Numbered from the stretch's first letter, positions 1 to 12,904 are shown. The stretch is DNA of 64,000 nucleotides from Siniperca chuatsi (GCF_020085105.1 NC_058056.1:20750429-20814428), one strand, 5' to 3'. Notes: a model not told the origin generated them from the letters alone. Translations and numbers: made by a program.

Positions 1-599
1 CGTAATTCAAGTAATAATTTTCCAAAAATGTGAATGATAAAGAAAATTAGAAAACTGTGAAGAAAGAGTGGTACAGCCCTAAATCAATGTACCTAAAGAT
101 CCCATGAAATTAAAAAAAAGCCTTTTGTGTGTTGATACCTTGTATCCTTGTGTGTATCGTCCCACCATCGTTAAAACACTTACCGCTATGTCAAAAACAC
201 ATTTTTGGATATTTTTATAGCAAAATCCCACCCCCGTGCAGTGTGTCAAAACTAAAAGGTGTCTAGCCATTCCCAAACAGATGCTTTGAGATAGTAATTT
301 TCCTCTGTGATTTGATGGGTTCCACATTAAAAAAAGGATGCTAAGGCAGGAAAATTCACATGAATGCAAAAAGGTTTGTTATATTGTCTGTAGCAGAATG
401 GATTTAATCCATCTGGACCCAAATACACACCTCCAGCCCATTTTATGGTTCTAGGTTTAGTTAAGTCAAGATACCATGCCATTTAAATTGTTTTGTCTTT
501 GTGTCACTGTTGTTATGGGCAAAATATAGGTCAAAAAATGCCTTTTCACATTTTTCTTAAAGGGCAACTCCAGTGTTGTGGCTGTGTTGAGACATTTTT

Positions 600-935
600 T
601 CGGGAATCCTGTGGGTCACAGATTCCTGTGGGATTCTCGCGGGATGTTAGTCAATGTCACTATTCATCACGGGACTGGGACAGGAAAGAAAAAACAGTCA
701 ACGGGAGTTGGTGGGACTGGGAATCATAGGTCCATTTATATATATAAATATGCAGTTCTAATATGAAAAAATGCTATTTTCTGATATTTTTTTTTTTAAA
801 TCGGGAACGGGATGTGACTGGAGTCATTCTTCCGGGATTGGGACAGGACAGGAATTTTTTTTTACCCCTGTCATGGGATTGGGACGGGACAGGAGTATTT
901 TTGTGGGAGTGGGATGGGACAGGAGTGAAAATCTG
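600..935 (+). repeat. Degenerate G-rich GGGA(C/T)NGGGACAGGA array
   Basis: Recurrent CGGGACTGGGACAGGA-like units at about 606, 655-695, 705-722, 800-855, 870-895 and 900-927, separated by AT-rich spacers. It resembles the G-rich part of a decayed fish repeat. Confidence 0.55.
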
Positions 936-1074
936 TAATGTCACTCTATTACACATGATGTTACTGTAACTAGTCTTTATTATTAATTAGTTTTAAGTCT
1001 GAGAATATAACCCCTGATGACAATTACTGTAATCATTTGGAGACTACACAACTTTCTCAGAACTTAAGAACTCT

Positions 1075-1330
1075 TTTCTTAAACATAAAGGTGGATGAGT
1101 TAAGTTGGGTTAACCCTCCTCCACAACAAGTTGAACAAGTCTGATAAAAAGGTGCTATTGGGAAATGTAGGATCCAGCGTTTTGGGAGTTTGACCCCTAC
1201 AAGAGACTAATATTCAGGTTATCTCAGCCTCTGCTGCTTCAGTTTTGTCCATCCCTTTTTTACAATCTGTCTTTTGTGAGTCGCCCAACTTTATGGAAGT
1301 ACAATGCTAAATCACTGCAGTACCCCTTAA
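1075..1330 (+). repeat. Interspersed repeat, GGATCCAGCGTTTTGGGAG family, copy 1
   Basis: Contains AACCCTCCTCCACAACAAG, TAGGATCCAGCGTTTTGGGA and GCCTCTGCTGCTTCAGTTTT. The same motifs in order are found at 43600-43830 and, for the left part, at 8300-8370 (AAACCCTCCTCCACATCAAG). Confidence 0.6.
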
Positions 1331-1417
1331 AATCCTGGCCCTTTCCTGTATAAGGTGATTTTGGGGGGAAACATGGCTGACCCATCCCATTACTTGCAGG
1401 ACTACCTTAACATTTAA

Positions 1418-1782
1418 AGGGACAGTTCACCCCAAAATGAAAAATACATATTTTTCCTCTTACCTGTAGTGCTATTCATCTTTTTTGAATATAATGGTGC
1501 TCAAAGTGCCAAACAAAATACATTTGGAAAAACTCAACAGCAATGTCTCTTTACAGAAATCATGACCCGGTTACTCAAGATAATCCACAGACCTTATTGT
1601 GAGCAGTTTCATGTAGGAAGATAATAGAAAGAAAATAGTTCCTACATGAAACTGCTCATAACAAATCTGTTTCAATGGCCGTCGTCGCCAAAACTCAGCA
1701 CACCAAAACAATCTAGATGGATAAACAGCACTACAGGTAAGAGGAAAAATATGTATTTTTGATTTTGGGGTGATCTGCCCCT
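1418..1782. mobile_element. Fold-back MITE, AAAGGGACAGTTCACCCC family
   Basis: The terminal inverted repeats of about 50 bp start TAAAGGGACAGTTCACCCC and, from the other end, TAAAGGGGCAGATCACCCC, and both run into CCTCTTACCTGTAG. Flanks are TTAA (1414-1417) and TTAG (1783-1786). The centre has a perfect 20-bp hairpin (1600-1619 with 1639-1658). This end sequence is widespread in teleost genomes. Confidence 0.8.
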
Positions 1783-4700
1783 TTAGTGTGTCCATCACTA
1801 GCTGCAGCAACATGGGTCAGAGTTGTGTATTTGGGTGTCAGTGTTAAAAAGAAAAATTCCATTTTCCAAAGTGCTGTAGTTGATGTCTAAGGTAGCATAA
1901 TTTCAAAGAGGGTGGTTCTTCATATTTCCTTCATACTGTTAATAATAATTTAACAGTCCAACATCGTGTTTATATGGAGCCATGCAAAACTACAGAACAA
2001 AATTACAATCTCAAAGCCATTTCATGGAACCTTTAATTATCCGATCATTCCAAATCCCCAAACAGCTCAAAACAGTTGGAAATCTGCTTGGATTGTGGCT
2101 TTAGCCTGTCAACCGGTGCCATCAATTTGGAATTACTTTGTTCACCATATTGTTTACATGAATTCACACAGATTACTAGATCCCTGCAGATCTGAGTGAG
2201 CTCTGATAAATGAGACGTCATGTTGTTTGGTGGGGGTTGGGGGTTATCATTATTAATCATTAAAATAGATGTACGCTTTTACACTGTTTCCGCTTAGATA
2301 AAGCATAATATTGTTTGCTATCTACTAAAACAAAGTGAAGTAATTTTCATGCCTCATGTCAATAATCTGGAATGATGAAGAGAGACGGCTCTTCAGAGGC
2401 TGACTGGATTGGGACTCTCAGTCCGTTCAAATCAGTTATTCAGTCAATCACCAGAGGGAGCTGCATCCCTGCTTCCCGCGGCTATGGACAATGGAGAGTT
2501 TGCGGATTGAGGTTTTATTCCAGCAAAACCACTGAAATAAATCAATTTAAGCATTTGACTTAAGACACAGTGATAAATGGAAGCTACATTTGGTTCTGTT
2601 GTTCTCATGCAGCAGCAGAGGAACTGGGGAAATCACTCCAGCACTATATAATGCAATGCCACCTAAAAGTATTGCGATACTCAGTCTTGTGTGAGTCTCT
2701 CAACACTTCAAACAGGTTTTGGGAATTTCACTGGCCCACAAGTCCTATGAGACACAGACACTGATATTACTGAAATAGAACTTTATGATGGTACTGATAC
2801 TACATTTAAACGTTTCAAACTTTACTGTGGTGTGAAGTGGTTGTGTTCACATGCCATGGTGTATATGAGGAAAAATATATATATTTTAGGTCTTTAATGA
2901 GAGCTTGTGGTAGGGGATATTTAAACAAATACTTTTAAATGTACCCCTTAAAAAATTGTATCAGCATATTGAATTTTATCATAATGACCATTCTCATGTT
3001 TTGAAATAAACATTTATATACTTATTTACTTGCATTATCTCGTATTTTTAGTGTAAATGTATTTTTCAAAAGGACAGTAGAAAGCAATGACAATACTGTC
3101 CCAAAGCTTAGACCTCCTAGGATAATTTAAAGGATAATACACTGTAAGTGAACACAATGAGCACATTGTCCGAGCCATCAAACCCATTTAAAATCCATTA
3201 ATCCACTAATTTCATTGCATACGTGTATGGTTTTGATGATTTTTGCAGATAGGGTTTCAGCCAAAATTGCCAAGGGCACTTTCTACATGAGTACAAAAAC
3301 ACAAATCTCCGACAAATGACACTGGCATAAAAAGAGTCAGAAACCAAAAACCCCAATATAAAATTTGTTGTCAGAAAATATTAAGTGCATATACAGTGCA
3401 TCTTGGCCAAATGTGCAAGCGCGTAAGCATTTTAACCTCTCAGTGAGTGCCAAACAGAGCAGCTGCCTCAACACTATACTGGATGAGCTTTGATTGGTAA
3501 CAAGTAATAGGTGTGAGAGGGGCAAGTCCCAGTAAAGCGTTAGCAGGTTCTTAAAGGAATATCATACCTTTTACTGACAACAAGATTTTAAATAAAGAGT
3601 TATAATAATTAAACAGCTAAAAAAAACATGGAAATATGTTAACCTGAGATGAATAAACCACAATACATTAATAAGCAATAGTTTACAGATCAATACACAC
3701 TGATCACAGAAAACCACATTGTCCACATTCATATCCTTAGGGAATAGTGTGATAAAGTAAGTAAGGACATTTACTTACTCATGTGTAATATAATTTTTTC
3801 AACATTCTGGTAATTTTTATTCTATATCTGCTATTGTGATTTTTTTTCTTCCCCACACCTCCTGCTTGTTAATGATTATTGCTCATCCAGCATAAAAATG
3901 TGAAAATGTGCTCCTGTTCTGTTTAGTACTTGTGGGGATCAGAGGGGTTGAAAGAGCTGCATCTTATTGTAGTATGTCTGGTCTCAGAAGAGTATTGCAA
4001 GAATGCTGGTTGCACCACACCACCTGAGTCTCTAGTAGAAAAACCAGTACTGAATCACTAGTGTATGAGAAGTGTGTTGTTTACAAGCTCAATAATCTGT
4101 ATGATGCAGCTTCAAAAGGGCGAAGCCTCTGCTCCACACTAATGCTTTAGTACACCGAGTTGCGCTTTAAAGGGTGTAGCATTACCTCTAATGAGGAAAA
4201 TGAGAACTTGTAGCAGCTATAAAGCGAAGTCAACTTTAAAGACCTGAGACTATCTCTTGCAGTTTTAGGTAAAAAGAGATAAAGATGTGAACCTTTACAA
4301 AATAGGGCAGTCAAATACTGCTGCATAGTGAAATGCAAGGTGCAAAACAGACTACAATCCAGAATACATTAGCTGTATTTAGTTGCTACACCCACTATAA
4401 CAAAGTGTTACCATGCAGCACTTAAGCAATTAAATGGGACTTGTGGATGATTATGGTGTTTATCTTGTCAGAAAACTAATTTAACTTGAATACTCTGTAA
4501 GCCCACAATCAATGACTTTATCAAATAGTAATTTATTGAAGTCCATTTTACAAAGTGATATCCACTATAATCTATATTAAACACCAGCCCAGTCAAAAAG
4601 TGAGACTTCTCTGAGAAATGCCTGTGTTCCTGAGGCCACTTAAGAGGAGTTTTAAGCACTACTCCACCTGGAGGTGTAATGGTATTATTTAACTTGTCAT

Positions 4701-4885
4701 GTAATGACCACATTCAACCACACAGAGGCACTAGAACCTGCCCCTAGGCACATGAATGTGGAGTGGCGATACCTGCAGAGAATGACTTCACATTATGGAT
4801 GTTTTAGTGAGAGTGTGAGGGAGACATGCACTCCAATCATTTAATCTAAAGATAGCCAACTTTGGATGCGAGTCATATATTATCT

Positions 4886-4886
<1 letters not shown>

Positions 4887-4941
<55 letters not shown>
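4887..4941 (+). repeat. (GT)n microsatellite
   Basis: About 27 uninterrupted GT units in upstream intergenic DNA. Confidence 0.95.
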
Positions 4942-4942
<1 letters not shown>

Positions 4943-7589
4943 TGCCCCTCTCATGTATATTTGCCAGTCAGTCACACCTCAGTCACCCCATGAAGCAGTG
5001 GTCTAGATAACATGGCAGAGCAAATCATTGTTACACATCTGTATTGTTTTATACTCTTGAATTTCATATTACAGGGCAACGTTTTCTTAACCACGTAATC
5101 ATACTAACATTAATACTCTTAAAATACGATTTACTATCTAACACTGAAAATTGAGTGCTTATATGAAACCTGACACTTTTCAGTGAAGGGAGAATTGAAA
5201 TTGATACCACACATATATAATTATTCAGTATAGATGAGCTCTAACAGTGTGTGGGATGTTTGAAGAGGATGACAGAGAGAAAGAGATGGGAGTAGCATGC
5301 TGATGATTTAGTGCTGGTGCATCAACCAGACTGTATAAAGTGAAGATAATCGCACAGCGATACACCCAATCAATCTCATCTTCTCTGCACTCGCACATGG
5401 TTAGATTCTCCTTGTAATAAAGTAAACAATGGGCTCTTTGTCAGGTGTCAGGATGCACTGAATGGGTTGTAAAAAAAATAATCAGACTCCAATCACATAA
5501 TTGTGAGGGATTTCATAGATGGATGTCCACATGCAGAGAGCTCCCTAACCTAGATGCTTTCATGCTTCATGTAAAGTGAGTGCTTACCTTACACTGTCTA
5601 AGTCTGGAAGTCTGCACTGACTATATGTGCATGTATGTAGTATGTCTGTCCCTGCATGAATGCATACCCCTGCATTAGCCATGCAAACATGCACGTGCAG
5701 ATACCCACGTATCAGAATGGAGATGGCCGGCCTTTTGCTCAGACAAAGTAATTGGGTCACGTGTGTGAACAGCAGTAAAGAAGAATTTTAATCAAACTTA
5801 AGAATCCCCAATGTACATCCCTCCGGCAATCAGTTACCATCCAACTGGGGTTGATAGTGCATTATCAGCACTTTTTACTAACTCTGTATTAAAGAAAATA
5901 CAATTGTGGTGATTTCAGCATCTCAGAGGTACTGTAACTGTGACCAAATTCACCATGTTGAGAGGACTAGGAGTAGTCCGTGGGAAGCAGAAAAGAGTGT
6001 TCATCCACCTCCACCTCACATAGCTCTCTCCCTCCCTCTCTATAGCGCTTTGTCTAGTAAGTAAATAGGAGCCAGGCACTGTGAGTGATGAGTTTATTAG
6101 CTCCTGCCAGCTGTGGCCAACCCTTGGGTATTATTGGTGTGGTGGCGGTGGCAGTGTGTGTGATGTTGTCAGGGTGGGGGCTCTGGGCAGGGAATGAAGA
6201 GGGGAACAGGAGGGGCGTAGGGGAGGGAGTCAGAGACAAGGGAGTACCCCATGAGAACCAGAGAAACTCCCTGGCAACGGGAGACAGGATCAACACTAAA
6301 TGGGGCGCCCCCATTCATCTAGCACCGAGCAGCGACACAGAGCCAAATGACAGAGATTGAGAGAGGGCAAAGGGAGGGTGGTGCTCCTCTGTGCAAATAT
6401 CTGAATGGGTGTAGAACCATTGGAGGCTGGTCAGCAGGCAACTTCCTCCAGCTCTGCACCCTCTCAAATTAGTCTGCACAGATATTAATATACAGACTGC
6501 AAGTGTCCCCGAATGTGTCACAACACTCAATTCTAACAATGATTGACATGAGAGATTTAAAAAGAATGTAGAGAGAAAAACATGCCTAAATGGATATTTA
6601 AATTCAGTTTTAAGCCCCATTAAGAATTGATAACTGTGGGAGGAATAGATATAGATCTCTTACAGAGAACATCTTCAGCAACCACAAACGTGCACGTGTA
6701 CAAACACAACGCACGCACGCACGCGTGCACGTACGGCCGGCTCTTTGCTTTGATGTTAATTGCCGCAATGTCATTCATGATGAGTCAGTGAATCGCAGAG
6801 GTGTGATTGCGATTCTCAATGTGAATGTAGGGCTATTAACCGGTGCGTGCGCGCGTGTCCTCGAGCTCTGCACCGGATCCTCCGGGGGAATCCAAATGCA
6901 CCACAGTGGTCAGACGCCTGCCACACCCTTCTAGAGTAAACAAAGGCAGCGACATCTGAGCCACCTGGATAGATACAGCAAACAAACGAATCTGATGGTG
7001 TTTACAGAAGCACGAGGCGTATCTGAAGGCGAGCCTAATATTATATTTACAGTGAAATTGGCTCTTGCTTATAGATGCGAGGTTATCTCCAAAACCGCCC
7101 CCTCGCTTTTACGCACACATGCGCAGGCCGCGTTTACTCCACACATGCACACACATACACACACACATTCCAAAATCTACCCCTTTGTCTTGCTCGCCTC
7201 ACGGCGGTAGCCCCGAAACAGGAATTCAGCAAGGAAAGGTAGAGTGAACTGTGTATGTGTGGACCAGACTGTCTCCTCCCCCCACCACAAGCGCACACAC
7301 CACACTCTCTCCTCCCCCTGTACCCCCTCCCCTCCTCCACAGCCCTGTCGGCCCCCATGCCTTTGTGTGTGTATGTGCGCGTTTTGAAGCTGACTGCGTA
7401 CCCGAAAACCGTGTGACGGATGCCTTGCATAAAAAATAAGCTTTTTTGGAATTTCAAATGTATCCGTGTTATATATTCTATGGGAAATAGGAAAACCTGG
7501 AGGTGCAAGTAAAGGGGAGGAACCGGTGGACGCACGTGAATCTCTCACTTATCCAAAGCCAGGGAATAGAAAGGAGAGGAACGCGTTGC

Positions 7590-7924
7590 CAGCAAGTGCC
7601 GCAAATTGGACTTTCCACCATCAGCAACCCTCCTCTCTCTCCTCTCTCCTCTCTCTCGCCATCCCTGCTCCTCCTCTGTAGGTCTCCCCACTTTCTTTCC
7701 ATCCAACCTCATTCTCCCAGTCTCCTTCAGTGATCCCAGAATAGCCTCACATCGGAGCGCTCTCTAAATAATAGTGGGGGGGTTTGGATTTCGGGGTGAC
7801 TTGGGAGACGCCGGAGATGGATTAAAGGGACTTTGCACCGCAAAACTGGAGCAGCACGCACGACCACGCCGGGGAGCAAGGGGGCGACGGGACTCGGTGA
7901 ATTCACGGAGCCCCCGGGACAGAG
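7590..7924 (+). other. plppr3: Probable plppr3 non-coding first exon and core promoter region
   Basis: This is a GC- and CpG-enriched stretch in an AT-rich surrounding, ending GGGACAGAG|GTGAGT, a strong donor at 7925. The next good acceptor in the correct context is 12237, just before the plppr3 ATG, so this is the most likely 5' UTR exon. The left edge is a guess because no TATA box or clear initiator was found. Alternative: an unrelated promoter or a different upstream exon. Confidence 0.45.
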
Positions 7925-8814
7925 GTGAGTGCTCAGGCTGTCCGGTAGTATTATGGCTCTCTGACCCCGCATGCATCCCCCAGCAACCTACCGCTCCTCA
8001 GCACATGGTTTTCACGTTTCCATAATTGATGATCTCATACGCAATCTGCTGATTTCTACTTGTGGTGGAGTAACAGCTATGTTATCACTAGCCTATACAG
8101 CATTATGCTCCATTATTGCGGCTCCTTTCGATATAGTGGCTACTAAAAATCGAAACTATAACCTCCAATAGGTGATTACCTTGAGAAAACAGCAATTTAA
8201 GCAAATTGTATATTCAGTTAAACATCACTACCAATTTTTATACATTTTACTAAATTCATATTATTAGGATTAATGCCATCTTAAAATTATGGTTGAACTG
8301 TTTTATTCAATATAAAGGTAGGTGAGGTAAGTTGTGTAAACCCTCCTCCACATCAAGTGGAGCATATGGCCCTTTATATCTCTCTGGCTGTTAAAGGCCC
8401 TGCAGCGGACATGGCTTTGCGGCTGGCACTGTAACTTTATTGATGGATGGATGGATGAGTACATGGTGAATGGAAAATGATCAACTGTAAACTGTACTGT
8501 TACACTTTAAGTTCACCTCATTCTTTAATTTTCAAGTTCATGTTTGGGAGCCATGGGTCATAAAAAGAGCAGCGACTTTACACTGTGCTTTCTGATTTTA
8601 ATGCTTAGTCAATGGCCTGTTGGGAGACACCATGGATCCATGTCAGTACTATACTATATTGTAATATTGTAAACACTACGCAGAAATATCTGCTTATACA
8701 GAAGCAGACCTATGTGGAATCAACCAAAACATTTTGTCAAATAATCTAATTTGACAAAATTTAAATTCATAGTGATGTTATAAAAATAGGACTGTCACTT
8801 TTCCTTGGGCATGA

Positions 8815-9183
8815 TTAAATAAAAACTGGTTTATTTTCATATATTGATTCATCTGCCAATGATTTTCTTGATTAATGCATTATTTAGTAGTTTTTAAAAT
8901 GGCATAAAACAATGAAAAATATAGGTCACAGTTTGCTAAAGCCACAGGTGACGTCTTTAAATGTCTTTCTTTGGTCTAACCAACAGTCCAAAACCTAAAA
9001 CCTAAAGATATCAAGTTTACTATCACATAACACAAAGCAAATCAACAAATCCTCACATATGAGAACCTGAAACTATAGGTAATGTTTTGCAATTTTGCTT
9101 GAAAAATGACTTAATTAATTATCAAAATAGTTGCAAATGTATTTTCTGTCTATTGACTGAATAATTGTCTGATCATTTCAGCT
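8815..9183. repeat. Interspersed repeat, GGCTGCAACTAACGATTA family, copy 1
   Basis: Diverged copy with CATCTGCCAATGATTTTCTT, CAACAGTCCAAAACC and TTGCTTGAAAAATGACTTAA, ending TGATCATTTCAGCTCTG. The same order of motifs occurs at 41670-42005 and 49428-49665. Non-autonomous, probably hAT-like. First intron of plppr3. Confidence 0.65.
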
Positions 9184-9252
9184 CTGTGCCATGCAGTGCT
9201 ATACTATGCAGAAATGTGCTATAATGTCCACTAAATTATAAATGCTGTAATA

Positions 9253-9640
9253 TACAAGTGGGTGACAAATTTAAGGAAAAAACAGAATAAATGGAAAAAA
9301 GTGGAGATGCTTCCCAACAGGGCGTGAGGGGTCACTGAATGGTTTGATGAGTATGAACATGATTTGAATCATATGTCATGGCCTTCGCAGTCACCAGATC
9401 TTAAATCAGCCTAACACCTATGGGAGATTTTGGACTGATGTGTTAAACAGCATTGTCCAACACCATCCTAAAAACAAGAAATGAGGGATTAACATTTGGA
9501 AGAATGATGTTAATCTCTCTTGTTGAGTTCCAGAGATTTGGAGAATCTATGCCAAGTAGTGCTGAAGCTTTTTCTGGTGGTCCAACAACATACTAAGACA
9601 CTTGATATTGGATTTTCCTTGAATTTGTCCGCCATCTGTA
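9253..9640 (+). mobile_element. Internally deleted, decayed Tc1/mariner element
   Basis: About 388 bp with imperfect terminal inverted repeats of roughly 28 bp (left TACAAGTGGGTGACAAATTT, right end the complement of TACAGATGGCGGACAAATTC), bordered by TA dinucleotides. It lies in the first plppr3 intron. Inside, from 9337, a frame reads EWFDEYEHDLNHMSWPSQSPDL..., the C-terminal part of Tc1-type transposase, interrupted by TAA at 9412 and followed by HLWEIL, which holds the Glu of the DDE triad. Most of the transposase is gone. Confidence 0.85.
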
Positions 9641-10589
9641 TATTATAGTGCACTTATATAATGTAAATAATCATATATTATATTACATCATATCACCATA
9701 ATCTATAGTCAACAACAGTAGCCTGACATTCAAAAAAACTCATTGTACTACACTGTACTGTGAAATACCATACTACACTACAAGTCCATACTGTCTCTTA
9801 CAGCCCCACCTCCTGCGTTGGTGGTCACTAAGTCTTGTATCTTCCTCGCTGTCTGACAGACTGACACGCTGTTTCTGTCCACCGGCGGCTACATGACCCA
9901 CCTCATTCACACACATACACAGAGACGAGATGTGAACAAATTGCTTTGACTATACATGCATGCAAACACTACCATGATGTTTGCAAGCACAAGCATACAG
10001 CAGCTCAGAATACACACATTTTGCAGTCACACACACATATGACGTGCCCCAGAGGACAAATGCTGGTGTGACAGATAAACGAGCCCCTTTCCTCATTGAG
10101 GAGGCTCATTCTATGCGTGCGTGCGTGTGTGTGTGCGTGCGTGCGTGTCTGCGTGTGTGCGATGTGAGTTGGGGTGAGGTTTAAATGCTGACTGGAGTAG
10201 GTCACTGAAACCAAGTGGCTGGGAGAGTGAGACCCAGGACTCAGCGTCTTCCTAAGCTGCTTTCAGCTACACTGGAATCCATCCCTCCCAATATCCTCCC
10301 TGTCTCTGATCCTCACCCGACACCAACCCCCTCTCCCTCCACCAGCAATACCAGACATACACTTCTACCAGACATACACAAACTCGTGCTACACTCTTCT
10401 GCTTTTCGTTTTTTTTTATCATTCTTCTTCTTTATGTCTTTGATCTCCACTTATCTTGTCCCTGGTTCTCACATACTCTCCTCTCCTCTCCTCTCCTCCT
10501 CTCTTCATTTCTAGCAGTCATGGAAATTAGACTGTAGACGTCTTTGATTCTCTGTGCCTTACACCGCCTCAGGGTCAGGCCCTCTTATC

Positions 10590-11560
10590 TTGGAGAGAAA
10601 GAGAGAAACAGACAGAAACAGCTAAGAGGGATGGAGATAAAAAAAGAAGGGGGAGAGGTAGAGAGAGAGGTGTTAAGAAAGACAGATGGACAGATAGTAA
10701 GAGAAGGGAAGGTGTAGAAAGGTAGAAAAAGCAGAGACAGGGATTTGTAGACATATACTGCAAAAAGACAAAACAGGGAAGAGAAAGAAAGGCAGAGAAA
10801 GGGCCAATGAGAGAGAAATAAGCAAAGCCAAATAAAAACCGAGCAAAAGACAAGATAAAATGGAGAGACAGAAGTACAGAGAGGAAGATGACAGAGGCAG
10901 AAAGAGGTAGAGTGGTTGTATGGGAGCTACACAGCTTTCAGCCAAGATGAGTTTCTTGAAGGATAGTATTTTTGGATTGAAGCCTCAGATCAGCTGATTC
11001 TGTGCTCATATTCAATCTGCCTTAAATTTGACCATTTGTGTGCCAAAAAAGTAAAACTGCAAGTAGAAAATGGCATTTACGCAATCATGGGAGACCAAAA
11101 CTCTCTGAAACTCATTCTAAATAGTGCAATTCATTTTAGTTGGGTCAGCAGGTCTGTGACACAAACCAGGTTTCATTGCATGTTTTAGAGAGTGACACAC
11201 CTGAGGCTTTTGAGCAAAACCAGATCCTCACTTTCTTCATATTGGCTAATATGCAATTTATATTAAAAGTCATTATTGACCAAACAAAAGCAAACTGAGA
11301 TATCACACAAAGAGTAAAAGATATGGAACTAGGGGTAATACAGAGAAAGAAAAAGAGAGGTTAAGAAAAAAGTGTTGGCAAAATGAAGGCAGATTGGTAG
11401 GAAGAGGAGGGGATGGAAGGTGATTGAGAAAGTGATAAGTAAAATGGGACACAGAAAAGGTGGGAGAGGTAAATAGGGTGAGATTGAGTGAGAGAGAAGG
11501 AAGGAAATGGGTAGAGGACAGAGATGCAGAGATATAAAGACAGAAATGTGAAGAAATATG
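10590..11560 (+). repeat. Purine-rich low-complexity tract in plppr3 intron
   Basis: AGAGA/GGAGA/AGAAAG-type sequence predominates at 10590-10930 and 11330-11560 with mixed sequence between. No coding signal on either strand; the reverse-strand frames are Ser/Leu-rich artefacts. Confidence 0.6.
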
Positions 11561-12259
11561 GAGCTGTAGGGAGAACTGTGAATATTTAACTCTGTTTAGT
11601 TTTCCATGTGGGCCCTTGGCTCTTACTTCTCTCTGAGGCCTTCTGAGTGCCTACAGGTTACTGATGGCAGGAGATGTCTGCATGTGTGTATATCTATGAG
11701 TTTGTGAGGAAGATGAATTTAGTGTATAGCAACGATTTGGAAGTTAAAAACTTCGTTTTGAATTAGAATTTAATCTTTTTTCTGTTTGTAGATTCCACCA
11801 TGACTCTTCAGCATAGAGCTTAATAACCTTGCGTGTGTTTCTGTCTCACCATATGTGTATTAGCAAACAAATGTGGTCATTAAATGTGCATGTGCAGAGT
11901 TCTAGGCCTAATTATTGATGTATGGGTGGGCAAAAACAAATAATGCACCTCATTACCAAACAACACTACAACAAAATAGCTCTATTTACTAACACAAGGT
12001 CTCATTCTTCAAACTAATGCATTTAAATTTGTGCAAATTTGTGCAATATAAAACCTTTCAGCCTTGACCGGCCTTCGAAAACTTTTTTGACCCTATGTTT
12101 CATTCATCAGATAAGTCCTGGCCTGGCAGAAGTTTGAGCGTCTTTTTGATGCTTTCAGAAATATTGATGGTGGAAATCCATGAAAGTGCTCTGAAACTCC
12201 TTTCTGACATCTTTTCGCAATCTGTTATCCCACCAGGCTGTGACTGGACCCACCCCAAG

Positions 12260-12340
12260 ATGACGTCCCCCAAAAACAAAGCCAAGAAGAAACCACCCAA
12301 AGACAGCATGACGCTGCTGCCATGCTTTTATTTTGTAGAG
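12260..12340 (+). CDS. plppr3: plppr3 coding exon 1 (residues 1-27)
   Basis: The exon begins at about 12237 after a CCACCAG acceptor and carries 23 nt of 5' UTR. The ATG at 12260 has A at -3 (CCAAGATGA), and the peptide starts [11 protein letters not shown], like the short mammalian PLPPR3 N-terminus. It ends in CFYFVE before a GTATGT donor, phase 0. [11 protein letters not shown] is the start of membrane segment 1. A second in-frame Met (residue 17) is an unlikely start because the basic N-terminus matches the family. Confidence 0.9.
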
Positions 12341-12853
12341 GTATGTGTGAATAGATTGGATGTATTGATAAATCACCATTTTTATGGGCTTGGTGCTTGG
12401 TCAACATGACTCACTACATTTACTTACTGAGTCACTCTTTCTGCTGTATAGAGTCATACTAACAGTGAGTTTTTTATGTTGATTGCACCTGGTTGCTTCT
12501 GACCTCTATTGAAAGCAAAGTTTGATGTTCACAAGCAAATATTATGGTGCCATCACTTTCTTCTTTTCCCGTGTGGGTGTGTACTTGTGCTTGCTATATA
12601 GTGAGGACTGAAACACGTTTTTTACCTACAGAGTGCGGACATTTTGGCCGGTCCTCACAACTTCAAAGGGCTGTTTGAGGGTTAAGACTTGGTTTTAGGG
12701 GTTAGGTTAGAATTAGGTTAGGGTTAGGCATTTAGTCGTCGTGTGTGTGTGTGAAGGTGTTGTTGTGGCAAGAGTTGAGCTAAAACAGTGGATGAATCAC
12801 CTCTTTCCAGGCAAATATTAAATGCTAGTCACTCTTTGCTTTGTCCTTGTCCT

Positions 12854-12904
<51 letters not shown>

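Larger units (their letters stand above)
1..7500. other. Intergenic region upstream of plppr3
   Basis: No exon or RNA gene supported. It holds the G-rich array, the repeat copy at 1075, the MITE at 1418 and the (GT)n at 4887. From about 6050 the GC content rises toward the plppr3 promoter. Confidence 0.6.

Noticed and set aside
6320..6345. Possible RE1/NRSF site (AGCACC...AGCGAC) upstream of plppr3
   Set aside because: Half-sites are spaced four bases apart instead of six and the second half deviates from consensus; not supportable.
12665..12735. Interstitial telomeric repeat
   Set aside because: Only scattered TTAGG-like units inside a dispersed repeat that recurs at 16325 and 32897; not a true telomere array.
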